Shown: positions 1-11,800 of the stretch, in pieces | How positions within the stretch are numbered: the stretch's first letter is position 1 | Layout: every line of letters begins with the position of its first letter | Assembly: GCF_030247195.1 (NCBI RefSeq) | Contig: NC_080672.1 | Coordinates: forward strand, 10,354,001-10,418,000 | DNA from: Topomyia yanbarensis | Taxonomy: Eukaryota > Arthropoda > Insecta > Diptera > Culicidae | Length of the DNA: 64,000 nucleotides | Reading direction: 5' to 3' | The notes under the pieces: generated by a model | Told to the model about the DNA's origin: nothing | Databases searched by the model: none | The model's input: only the letters and a program-made list of their open reading frames with translations | Made by a program: the position numbers and the translations under genes

Positions 1-313
1 GTTGTGATCTGATAAATCGGCTGATATTCTTCTTTTAGAGTTTTGAAAAGGTTTAAATGTATAATCCGGTGGCAAAGCTGAACACAATTTTTCCTACCCA
101 TACTACCCAGCGTTCAAAACTAATACATGCTTAAAAAAGGTAACTTGAACCTTAAATCATTATATACAAATTGTAATAGTTCGATTTATTTCATTAGTTT
201 TGCCTTTCTCAATAGAAAGGTATTGCAATTGCTCTGAAAACCGACTTTTTAACGGAGGCCCGGAGGGCCGAGTGACATATACCATTCGATTCAGTTCGTC
301 GAGTTCGGCAAAT

Positions 314-372
314 GTCTGTGTGTGTATGTATGTGTGTATGTATGTATGTGTGTGTGTATGTGTGTGTATGTG
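314..372 (+). repeat. GT/ATGT microsatellite
   Basis: Mixed (TG)n and (TATG)n tract inside the first composite repeat unit; encodes the His/Thr run seen on the reverse strand, which is not a protein. Confidence 0.9.
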
Positions 373-1510
373 ACCAAAAATGTCACTCATTTTTCTCAGA
401 GATGGCTGAACCGATTTTGACAAACTTAGTCTCAAATGAAAGGTGCAACGTTCTCATAGGCTGCTATTGAATTTCTAATGGATCCGACTTCCGGTTCCGG
501 AATTACAGGGTGATAAGTACGAACACGCAGAAAATGTCGATTTTAATAAATTCTGCAATGAATGTATAAAGGTGAAAAATTTTCCAAAATATGACCACAA
601 CTGCTTCGATTTGTAGTATTAGGTCACTAACATCCATTCAAAGTCTATTTGGCCACATTGGCCACCATCCTCGGTTCCGGAAGCCCCGGCGGAAGTATCT
701 AAATTTAGAATAACAGTCACATCGGTTTCTCGGAGATGGCTAGACCGATTCGACTAAACTTGGCCTCAAATGAAAGGTATTGCGTCCCCGTAAATGGCTA
801 TTTAATTTCATCCCGATCCGACTTCCGGTTCCGGAGTTACAGGTTGTGGCGTGCGATCACATAGCAAATTGTGATTCAAACCGATACTCCGATGAAAGCA
901 AAAAAGGTAAAAATTTCGCTAAAATGTCTCTCAAACAACTTAAATTTGCTGTTCTAGGTCACCGACGGCCAACCAAACTTTCGTTGACTACATTAACCAC
1001 CATTGACGGTTCCGGAAGTGCCCGGGAAAAGCGGCCATCTTTCAAAATTTACGAACTCACATCAGTTTCCCGGAAATGGTTGGGCCAATTTTCGCAAACT
1101 TAGTCCCAAATGATAGCTATAATATCCCCATAGATGTCTATAAAATTTCGTACGGATCGCTTATATGGTTCCGGAAATATAGACTAAACCGTCCGGTCAC
1201 ATATGAAATTCCCATATAAGCCGGAACTCAAATTTTTTTTCAAAGGGGGGACCTCATGAAATTTCAGAAATCGAATTCGTATTTTTGATGCCAAACATCT
1301 TTAAAATGCATGAAACGTCGAGATTTTATGTTATCTCGAAAAATTTTTTTTTTATAAAAATCGACTTTTTGGGACTGCCGATTTCGCACCTTTTTGCCTT
1401 TCTCATATAAAGAAAGGCTATGCAATCACTGTAAAAATCGACTTTTTAACCGAGGCCCGGAGGGCCGAGTGTCATACACCATTCGATTCAGTTCGTCGAG
1501 ATCGGCAAAT

Positions 1511-1556
1511 GTCTGTGTGTATGTATGTGTGTGTGTGTGTGTATGTGTGTGTGTGT
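1511..1556 (+). repeat. GT/ATGT microsatellite
   Basis: (TG)n-rich tract at the same relative position in the second unit, so it is part of the element rather than an independent expansion. Confidence 0.9.
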
Positions 1557-2700
1557 CATTTAAACTCACACAATTTTCTCAGAGATGGCTGAACCGATTT
1601 TCGCAAACTTCATCTGAAAGATATAACGCTCCCATAAGCTGCTATTGAATTTTTAGTTGATCCGACTTCTGGTTCCGGAGTTACGGGTTGAAGAGTACGG
1701 TCACACAGCAAATTCTCATATAAACTGGTACCACCATGATGTTCAAATGATGTAAAACATATTAAAATTGATGTAACATTACTCTAGTTTGCGGGTCTGA
1801 ATCACTAATGATCAATCAAAGCAGTTTTGACCACATTGGCCACCTATGACGGTTCATGACGCCTCCGGGAAACCCGCCAAGTTCCTATGCTAATGTCACA
1901 CCCATTCCACAACGAATTCTCTACCGATTTTTACAAACTTGATTTCAAATGAAAGATACATTAATGCCATTGACTGCTGTTGAATTTAATTCGGTTCTGA
2001 CTCTTGCTTCCGGAGTTACAGGGGTGTTAGTAAGGATACACTGGAATTTCTCATATAAATCGGTACAATCGTAATAACTCAAAGGCTAAAAACTATTGAA
2101 ATGGTCACCAAATTACTTCTAATCGCAGATCTAGATCACTGATTGCCAATCAAACATTCTTTGAATACATTGTCCACTATCGACGATTCCGGAATTCCGG
2201 GCATATTCCACAATTAAAGTCACATCGGTTCTTCGGTGATGACTGAACCGATTTTCTCAAACCAAGTCTCAAATGGAAGGCAAAATATGCAGCTGAGTAT
2301 TGCATCAGAGCCCCTCCGCCCTCCCCCCCGCCTTTCCCTTACATCTCCCTCCTTCATCACTACCGTCCCCTTGGACCACCCTCACGCCCGCATTTCCTTC
2401 ATCCACCCCGTATACCAAAATGAGATGAAGGATTTCTGACGCATCCTCCACTCCCACTCTACTAACCCCCCATTCCCTCCACTTTTAAACCCATTCCACC
2501 AACATTTCAAAATATAATCACATGAAGATAACATTGAACTCATGCTGATTAAGCTAATTAAATACTATTCGTTTGCCTTTCTCATATAGAAAGGTTACGC
2601 AATTGCTCCAAAAACCGATTTTCTAACCGAGGCCCGGAGGGCCGAGTCTCATATAACATTCGACTCAGTTCGCAGAATCGAGATCGAGATCGCAAAATAT

Positions 2701-2758
2701 CTGTGTATATGTATGTGTGTATGTATGTATGTATGTATGTATGTATGTGCGTATGTGT
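2701..2758 (+). repeat. ATGT microsatellite
   Basis: (TATG)n tract, eight or more units in a row, in the third composite unit. Confidence 0.9.
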
Positions 2759-3772
2759 CAAATAATGTCACTCATTTTTCTCAGAGATGGCTGGACCGAT
2801 TTGCCCAAACTTAGTCTCAAATGAAAGGTGCAACCTTCCCATCGACTGCTATTGAATTTTGGATCGATCGGAATTCTGGTTCCGGAATTACGGGTTTCAG
2901 AGTGCGGCCACACAGAAATTTCTCATATAAACTATAGGAAAAATTAAAAATAGAATTTTTATTTTTGATGCTAAATGTGTTCAAAGTGCATGAAACGTCG
3001 AGATTTGATGCAAACTCGAAAAAAAATTTGACGACGATTCACTTTTTTGGATTTTGGCACATTTTTGCCTTTCTCATATAGAAAGGTTATGCAATCACTC
3101 TGAAAAACGTCAACCTAATCCCGGCCAAATTTTTTTTTCGACTCGCATAAGGTTTCTGGATTTTAACAGGGGCGTAGTTGATGGTTTACGGAGAGGGGTT
3201 ACATCCCCCCCTCTACTGTTCACTCCCCTCCTTTAAAAATCTCCTTAAATCAGCCCTCAGACCACCACCCCATCCAGCCCTCATACCCCTCCCTTTCAAC
3301 CCCATCATCTTTAAACCACCACTATATCACAAAGCATACCAATTTAAGCTGGGGAGTCGTTCGTTCATGGGACTTTCGTCGTCCTCGCATACCCACCCCC
3401 GCATGACAAAATGAGTTAGCAAGCAGATAACATTGATCTAATGCTGATTAGGCTAATGGAGTATGATATTTTTTTGTTTCAAGTGTTTCACCGTCGACAC
3501 GTAGCTCATCAAGTTCGTGGCTGGCATGCCATTGTGTATAAGTGCAAAGTGTAGTAAAAATGTAATGGACATTTCCACAAGTATGTTGAACATAAAAAGC
3601 CTCCGTGCCATAGTTTAGAGAAATGAGAAAGGCACAATTGCACCGCTAGGTGGATTAAAACAGGTTTTATATAGAAAAGTTATGCAATTGCTCCAAAAAC
3701 CGACTCTCTAACCGAGGCCCGGAGGGCCGAGTCTCATAACATTCGACTCAGTTCGCCGAAATCGCAAAATAT

Positions 3773-3820
3773 CTGTGTGTGTATGTATGTATGTATGTAT
3801 GTATGTATGTGTGTGTATGT
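3773..3820 (+). repeat. ATGT microsatellite
   Basis: (TATG)n tract in the fifth composite unit, same relative position as in the other units. Confidence 0.9.
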
Positions 3821-4689
3821 GCGGATTTGTTAACAAAATGTCCACATCGGTTTCTCGGAGATGGCTGAACCGATTTTTACAAACTAAGATTCAAATGAAA
3901 GGTATAATATTCCCATAGGTTGCTATTGAATTTCATTTTCAACCGATTTCTTGTTCCGGATTACGAGTTGAAGAGTATGGTTGCAAAACAAAATTTGTTG
4001 ATTTGTCCACATCGGTTTCTCGGAATTTTCTGAACCGAGTTTGACAAACTTGATTTTAAATGAAAGGTCCATCAGCTGCTGTTGAATTTTGTGTGGCTCC
4101 GAGTTCTGGTTCCTGAATTACAGGGCGATACGTACGATCACGCAGTAAATCCCGATTCTAACGAATTCTGCGATGAATGAAAAAAAGTGGATTTTTTCCA
4201 AAATGTAAACACAACTGTTGAATTTGTAGATCTAGGTCACCAACAATCATTCAGTCTCTTTGGCCACACTGGCCACCATCGATGGATCCGGAAGCATCCA
4301 AATTCAGAATAACGGTTATATTGGTTTCTCGAAAATAGCTAGACCGATTTGATCAACTTAGTCTCAAATGAAAGGTCTTGCGTCCCCGGAAACTGATATT
4401 AAATTCCATCTCCATCCGACTTCCGGCGCCGGAGTTACGGGTTGTGGAGTGCGATCACATAGAAAACTCCGATTCAAACCGATACCGCGATGAATGCAAA
4501 ATGTGCTCTTATATATACTTACTAAGTGTAATAAGAATGAAATACATTTCCATAATGTTATATTGTACGAACAAACTATTAAATCATAGTTTGGAGAAAT
4601 GAGAAAGGCACAATTGCACCTCTAGGTGGATTAAAACAGGTTTTATTTATTACAATTATTTATTTATTTGTTTTAGTTTTATTACATTA

Positions 4690-5065
4690 TCATTTGTTCT
4701 CTACAATGTTCTCTTGGATTTCATCGATGCTCATATCAGTTGGAACTCCAGCTACGACACCTGTTACCGACACGAAGTTGCGAGGGATGTAGGCCTTGTT
4801 GTTGTTTTTGCGCAGCACTTTGTTTCTTCCCACCGCTCGAATGTTGGTGACGTTTTGCTTGTAAATCGTCAATCTTCGTCAAAAGTTTACCAAACGACAG
4901 CTTGTTGATACGTAAATTGCCTCCGTCATCGTCTAATAGTTGCACAATCACACGGAATGGCGAAGAGTCGCTTTGCTTGTATTCGTATGTCTGGTATGTT
5001 CGAGTATTAGTGTTGTTTGAAATGGAGCTTCCTCTTGTGTCGACGCCCAGCGGATCCGGCACCAT
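4690..5065 (-). pseudogene. Jockey-like LINE ORF1 (Gag-like) fragment, frameshifted
   Basis: Two overlapping minus-strand frames read as one protein broken by a frameshift near 4870. The first starts at the ATG at 5065 and runs through 'FRVIVQLLDDDGGNLRINKL'; the second continues with 'YKQNVTNIRAVGRNKVL' and 'AYIPRNFVSVTGVVAGVPT'. This order and wording are typical of the ORF1 nucleic-acid-binding protein of Jockey-superfamily non-LTR elements in mosquitoes. The zinc-knuckle part is missing: the copy ends at 4690, next to the composite repeat. The A-rich and GC-poor sequence 5070-5320 is likely 5' UTR of the element. Dead copy; the family is by motif memory, not by search. Confidence 0.65.
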
Positions 5066-5689
5066 CTTTCTCTCCGTTGAAAATCAGGCAAAAGCGTTTT
5101 TTCTTTCGACACCAGTTAATTTTTTTTTGGTGAATCACTTGTTTTCGAGGCGATTAACTAAGGGGCGATCGTTACGTGGTTCCTTCCAAGGCTCAAACAA
5201 AGTCACGTGTAAAAAAACCGTCCTTTCACGATGACGAACGGAACAGGAATGATTCAGACATCACTTCTCTAAAAATTCAACAACTTCTTTTAACAAAACC
5301 AGATTAGCCGTCTTCGACAAATTCGTTGACAATTACATTATCTTTCTTATTTTCACTTACAGTGATAATACGATGCCTACAGTGCCACCTAGTGCCAAAA
5401 ATGCGCGGTAGTGGGTTTTCTCCATGTAAAATTTTCGAAAAATCCTCTACAAAGTTCAGGCCCGTTGGTCCGATAACTAGACTTGTCCGATTTGCTTTAA
5501 ATTTGATGCAACTGAACTGAAAACCGGATTGGGTTCCAACCTGAAATATATTTCGGGTTCGCTCACACTACCGCTGTTTTGCGAGAACCCAACTCAGTTT
5601 CATTAAAAACGTTTGTTTGAAGCAACTAACCTGGGTTAGTTTCTAGGTCCTCAATCGAAAACGACCTAAGCTTCCAGCACCAGTTGAAA

Positions 5690-5800
5690 CATTTCGAATG
5701 TTCACTTGCAGATTCAGATGCGTTTCGGTGATGAAGATGCGTTGCGTTGTGACGATGATTTTGGCGGATTGCACACTGACTTCATCATGTATGACTGCTG
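5690..5800 (-). pseudogene. LINE endonuclease scrap
   Basis: The minus strand reads 'IFITETHLNLQVN', matching the APE-endonuclease motif around the catalytic Glu (ETHL) of Jockey/I-type LINEs. Only ~35 codons are recognisable. On the plus strand the same stretch happens to look like an exon (CACTTGCAG before it, AAAAGGTAAGTAGG after it near 5831), which I consider coincidental. Confidence 0.4.
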
Positions 5801-7010
5801 ATTATCTAATAAGAGTTGCTTAGGAAAAGGTAAGTAGGAGTTCATACCAATCCGACCCATATTAAAACCTCAACACATGATAGTCATCATTGCCGGCCGC
5901 CCCTATCTCCATGATTCACGGGGACGGATAAAGGATAAGGTAGACGAGAAGTGTTGATGCTCCACCTACTTAACGGAAGGACGGCGATTCATCAGACTCT
6001 TCCATAGGTGTCGTGGAGTTGGTGGTTTAGAAGGGTATAAGGTCAAAGATTCGCTCCAAGCAAGCGATGCGACCTGTAAAGAATATTTTATTATGTAGTT
6101 GTTTAGTTAGACTTCGAGTATACGATCACTTGAAAAAGAAAAGATCTTGTTTAGTTGTTGGTTTTTTTAAACTCTGGGCAGCCGGCTACCGAGAGTATCC
6201 AATGTTTCCTAAACAAAAGCAATTTGAACTCTACACAGCCGACCGTGGGAATCCCAAGTAACAATTTTAGTTTTATAGCACACTACAAGTGCATTCTAAG
6301 TTTTAAGAAAGGCTTCAAGAGTGCCATAAAACCTCAATTGTTATTAGGGAGTATTGCCTAGAAAAGCTAATCTTATATTAGTAATGGGCCGGATCACTAT
6401 CTATTATAACGGTATTTAGACAAAACTCGCAACGTCTTCTCTACGATACGATTTGATTGAAAACTACCGAGTGATAACACGTTATACAGACAAAGAATTA
6501 TGATAGCGCGATATGTTATAAATCAAGGTATGTATTTCCTATTTTACGTATCGGATGACTTGTAAAATACACGTATACGAGCGATAATAACGACCAATGA
6601 AGAGAAATACAAAGAATTGTTAACATGATACACGGGCTTATTAACAATAACGAAACTTGAAATTAGATTAAAAACAGACGCGGCGAATTTTCAGCATGTA
6701 TTAACCCGCGATCATCGACACTAGTCAGTAAAGTCTTGTTGTGGCCGATCAGATATTCATTTTTACGGTAGTGTTTCCTTGATTAGATCTGTTCGCACCC
6801 TCTCATTCTGCTACTATCGGCAGAAGACTGATAGCACCCAGTCGTCGCCGGTCTAAAGACCAAATATCATCAATAGACTTAGGCTCACGTGGAAGCATGA
6901 GAAAGCAGACTTGTGAGAACTAGAAATTAAAAAAAAAGAAACGACATGCTCCGTCCTGAATCCGAACTAAGCTATATGCTTCTACAGCTGAATTGAAACT
7001 CCAAACGGAA
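5800..7010. other. Gene-free stretch, no recognised feature
   Basis: AT-rich sequence with no frame above ~70 codons that resembles a protein and no strong inverted repeat that I could find. Probably decayed repeat between two LINE fragments. Confidence 0.4.
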
Positions 7011-7011
7011 T

Positions 7012-7360
7012 ATGGCGTCTCCTTGCCATTCTAATCCCTTTACTGAAGACTATTTTATCTCACCGTTTGACGACCTTAGATGCGTTTCGGTGATGAGGAT
7101 GACGTCGAACTCTTTCGTGTTGAGGAAATCGGGGAGCTCATTATGCTTTATTCTTCAACGAACAAGCGTTCTGATTGGCGATGTTAACAGCTCCATGATC
7201 CATACTTATTGACGAGGGAGATAGCAGTTAGAAGCTGTACAGTTCGGGTTTCGTACGTACACAGAATGATGATGACCTCGGCCACCAAAGTCGCTAGTTC
7301 GTCCGCAGTGACCGGGGACTTGTCGTAACGCACGAACAGCTCGACGACTACCAGGATGAT
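7012..7360 (-). pseudogene. LINE fragment spanning ORF1 end and ORF2 (endonuclease) start
   Basis: Read on the minus strand from ~7360, a degenerate ORF1 C-terminus is followed at 7204 by an ATG that opens 'MDHGAVNIANQNACSLKNKA', then 'ELPDFLNTKEFDVILITETHL', the standard N terminus of a LINE APE endonuclease with the catalytic Asn and Glu positions. A frame break lies near 7150 and stops follow after ~60 codons. The piece is a 5'- and 3'-truncated copy of a Jockey-like element, on the same strand as the fragment at 4.7-5.1 kb and possibly of the same family. Confidence 0.6.
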
Positions 7361-8810
7361 TGTTGGCTGTCATTTTCTAACGGATGCCGATAAATTCCGC
7401 ACAATTTTTGTAGTTGCGGTCGGTACCGTGATAATTATCACAATACACATCAGTTCGATGTCAGCTTATTAACTTAATAACTACACCCTATCAAATACGT
7501 ACCGAATTTAGCTAAACAAATTGCTATCACTTCTAGTTCTCCGATGTAAGGCTTCGCGATCAACTAAACACTGAATAATTAGGATCCATTTGATGCATGT
7601 AAGTTAAACAATTTACTTTCTCTATATAATATATTGTAAACAAAATTTTTAACAGTAGCGCAATGGCGCGCTATTCTTTTTATTCCGTTTCAGTGGATAT
7701 AACCATGCAAAAATATTGATTATAATGTTTTCAAAAACACACTGTAGTAAGATGTATTTTCGAATTATTCGTTTCGATAAGATCTGTATAAATTTGTTCA
7801 ACAACATGAAAAATAGCTATATAAAACGGCACATCTGCCGTTGAATAAATATATTTTTTTTTATATTTTATACTATAATCCAATAATATTGGCGATGAAC
7901 TGTATCACGTTTCGATAAAAAGCCCCAATAAATAAAACGATCCTTCACAAAACACTAATCTTTTGAGTTCAAGAAAAGAGGGTGTAGTGCACTGGCAGGG
8001 ACAAAAATGTAAATATTTAAAAAAAAACTCTTCATTCTTAGTAATATTAAAAATAAATATAAGACAGCGTGAATAAATAACAAACTAGGAAAAGGGCGTA
8101 CTAGTACAGATAAATAAATATATCGATGTAGAGCTTATACTCTATTAAGCCCCTTTATTGCGTTTGACTCACCAACACCCGTAAGAGCACTTGTTTTACT
8201 GCAGTACATATACTGTATTCGACGTTCCGCAGTCTTTTAACCTAGTTTTCTTTTTCTATTATCATCGATTAATCACATTCAGTTTCCAGATTATGCTTCT
8301 ACAGTGATTAGGTACATATTAATTGTTATCGTTTTTCCATCGACATTTATCTAGACAATAGTTTGGCAATCGAGTGTAGTGAATTAGTCTTTCTAGCTAT
8401 ACATAATTGTTTCTATCGGTAAGGTTGGTTAGAAATCGTTCGGGATATATAATCTAATGGAATGGATTTTGTTCATTGCTTTCATGAATATTCAATTGTT
8501 TCAATCCAAGCAATTCGCTTCATAAGCTTTGGTTATATTTTATATATAGAGTTAATAGGATAAAAATCTCATAAAAGTTTCATTCGTCTACCTAGTGTTA
8601 AGGTAACAGGCAGCGATAATTGTCGATATCGCTATCGTTCGAATTCAGTCTACTCATTTCAACTTGTTTAGCAAACCACGCAGTATAGAAATGTAGTGTT
8701 TAAACCATTTCTGATGGTGCATTATCGATTGTCACTTAAGCTAGCAAGTGCAACGTATCGCATAATCGTCGAAGGTGATTAGAATAACTTCACCGTTTTT
8801 ATTGCTTAAC
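7360..8810. other. AT-rich 3' flank of the LOTUS-Tudor gene
   Basis: No coding potential. It is downstream of the minus-strand gene ending at 8811. AATAAA on the minus strand occurs at 8798-8803, only 8 nt after the stop, and again at 8151-8156; either could serve as poly(A) signal, so the 3' UTR length is open. Confidence 0.45.
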
Positions 8811-11800
8811 TTACTTATCGGTGTACACGGCTCTCTTCTCGCTGACCAGCACCTGATGAATGATGGTATCCTCGTCGGTGGAAACGTCAGTTAACGTCAG
8901 CTCAACTATATCGTCATTCGGATTGAACTCGTCAGCCTGAATGCTGCGTATCTGGCTGGCGAACAGTTTTTCAACCGTGAGCTGTTGGAAGCGAACCGCA
9001 TCGTGAGTAGTCCAGTCACCATTAATCGGTTGGACTCCTGCAAAATGATGATGATTAAAGTAACACCATTGATATGGGAACGGTTTAAAACTTATTATTC
9101 GTTTGTACTTACCATACAATTTAGCCTTCACTGCTTGCTGGGGAAGCTCGCGCAGTTCCTGTGGCAGAATTCGAAGCAAATCGTTGTCCATGATTCGGAT
9201 CTGACCGAAATCGCAGAAATAAACATGAATCAACGATGGCCCGCAAAGGATGTTCACCACCAAGACCCTGGGGAAGAAAGTTAGTGGAACTTTAGTAATA
9301 AAATAATCGGATGAGGTAATTGGAGCAGGTAGTGACATCTACCAGTTTATGAGTGTTTGATGGATCCAGGGAAGGGACTTTCAATGGAACGCACATGCAG
9401 ATATGCGTTTGACGCATGGCATGGTGCAATTTTTTCGGCCCCGTTAAACTTCCAAGCCATTTTGAAATTGTGCATGTTTTTCTAATTATACTTTTTTGTT
9501 CGAGAGTTGTCCTACTGGAGCAGTTGAGCTAGGTTCTCGGCAGCCCGTCAGAATCACTCACTACAATTGCAGACCAGACGGGAAATGTCTGCAAATAAAA
9601 CACTACTTAATGCCAATTGCAGCGGGCCACGATTCTGAATGTGATACGGTTTGTACGGTTCAGATATGTGCGGACATAGTGACTTCTCCATCGCGTGTAT
9701 AATTGCGAAAGGCTCGAGCGTTTGTACGTTAAAGTGTTCGATCGCGTGTACTAAAGTGTAATGCTCCAATTGAACACCGACCCTAGGAAGAATTACCCAC
9801 TATCATATTATATTCGCCAGTTCTGCATCCATTCCCTGACCCAGCTGTCACAAATACTCAGACGAACACATACACAGATAGACATACGACTAGCATATAA
9901 CAATTGTACACTAGTATTAAAAACTACAATTATTACTGCACTAACCTTAATAGGCTTCTAATTTTACATTTCCTTAATTTATTTCCTCTCGATGCACTAC
10001 TATCGAGGCGTAATGCAATAACCATCAGAGGTTCTTTAAAACTGATGCACGAAATATACTTGATGATGTTTGAAATACCGTCAACCTAGGGGAGGGACCA
10101 TGTTTGTTAAATCTTTTCACTAGTCAAAAGGTCACTAGCTCATTTTAGTTTTAGCTGTTTAAAGTGCGCTCAAATTTTTTTTTTCATTTTCGTTGCTGAT
10201 CTCGCACTAAAATGTCTTCCGGTGGTCAGTCCACCGATGATAAAAAAGATGATGAAACTATGAAACTATTCGTTGTTATGAAAATATCATGTGATCTGAT
10301 ATAGTATTACCAGGCCGTGACCCAGATTACAAGGTGTTGGTGACCTCACACAGACAAATGGGATTGCTTCCTGTAAGCGCATTACGCATCACTAGAGTAT
10401 ATATACCGTGTAGGGATGTAGAAATCGACGGGGTCATCACCGAGGGGACATGCGATGACTCGCTGTAGCATGGGGTGGGCAGTTTTCAAAACCCCGCACA
10501 CCAGCCGGTGAAAATATTAGGCAGCAAGAAATTGCACACGTTCGCTTCGAGTGACTTTCGCCGGATCCTCTTTTCCGATTTACGTCTTTCTGGCCAGGGT
10601 TCGCCTGCCTGTTCGCCTATCAGCACCGCAGGTAATGAATTGCAGCAATTGCAAACAGTTGGGCCACACAGCCACCCGACAAATGTGGTAGAGAGCATGA
10701 GGATGACTCTTGTGACAAAGATACGGAAAAGTATATTCACTGTCGGGGCCCTTCATATGTCCTTCAACTATTCCCTGCGTACAAACAACACGGGGGTAAA
10801 ATTAAGCAGTACCTTAAGGAACGCCCGAAGCGCTCTTAGGCAGTAATGCTAAAGAATGCTTAGCAATATGTACTCTCCAAAACTCTTTTGCTCTTTTGGC
10901 TCGTTTTGTGCAAGAATCTGAAGATCCACAAGAAGGAACATCTCTTGTTAACCCGGGAGAAACCAGGAAGAGGAGAAATCTTTCTTCTTCTAGACTGTGG
11001 TATCCAGCGGGCTGAAATCTCTCGAAGTATTTCAGTCAAGAATTGACCCACTGGTTTCTGTTCCCATGTCATAAGAGGCGACTGAAAACAGAAGTCCTCA
11101 AGACAAGGTGTTTCTCCGTGCCGAGGACTGAATGGCTGGCAGGACTAAAATATGTCAGTTGCGCTCGGAGTGTCGTGGGTACATTCGGGATGATAGCTTG
11201 GGCATGCATATCAGCGGGGGAAGTCTACTACCATCCTGTTACATAATTTTGTCTACGACATCGAAGAAACTTTATCACAAATGCAATCATGTTTAGGAGT
11301 TTTTCTCGATATTGAAGGTGCTTTTGACAACGTGTCTTTCGAATCCATTTTGGAAGCAGCACGAGGTCATGGAGTATCTTCACATATCACGAACTGGATA
11401 CACGCAATGCTTAGCAACCGACATCTGTGCTCATCGTTAAGACAAGATAAGAAACTGAGTGGCTGTGGATTTCCTCAAGGTGGTGTACTGTCACCACTTC
11501 TATGGAACCTTGTCGCCGATGGCTTGTTGAGGAAACTTAATGAGCTTGGGTTTCCAACGTATGGTTTCGCCGATGATTATCACATAATGATCACCTGTAT
11601 TTGCATTAACACACTTTTTGATTTGATGCAACAAGCCTTATGTGTTGTTGAGCAATGGTGTCTTTATGTTGGACAATCAATCCAAATCCAAATAAAACAT
11701 CAATGGTGCTTTTCACGCAACGAAGGATTACACCCGGAGCTCGTTCACTGCAGTTCTTTGACTCTGAAATTATTATCGCAAATCAAGTTAAATACGTTGG

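Larger units (their letters stand above)
198..4650 (+). repeat. Tandem composite repeat array (culicid-type 'GGCCCGGAGGGCCGAG' family)
   Basis: At least five head-to-tail units start near 198, 1392, 2571, 3062 and 3661 with GCCTTTCTCATATAGAAAGG, followed in most by CGAGGCCCGGAGGGCCGAG, a cytosine-poor GT/ATGT microsatellite, and then ~330-bp sub-repeats that each contain 'CGGAGATGGCTGAACCGA', 'CTCAAATGAAAGGT' and 'GACTTCCGGTTCCGGA' (for example near 396, 725 and 1066). Two units end near 3620-3670 and 4596-4650 with 'ATGAGAAAGGCACAATTGCACC', whose GAGAAAGGC is the inverse of the unit start, so each unit has short inverted termini. Units in the 2.3-2.5 and 3.2-3.4 kb parts carry pyrimidine-rich stretches. 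No coding frame is supported. A non-autonomous DNA element with an internal satellite is the best description; the family name is not assignable here. Confidence 0.75.

Noticed and set aside
160..435. 91-residue minus-strand frame with His/Thr run
   Set aside because: It is the translation of the GT/ATGT microsatellite inside the composite repeat.
5713..5831. Plus-strand exon-like unit (CACTTGCAG ... AAAAGGTAAGTAGG)
   Set aside because: The same bases read as a LINE endonuclease motif on the minus strand, and no partner exons are seen.
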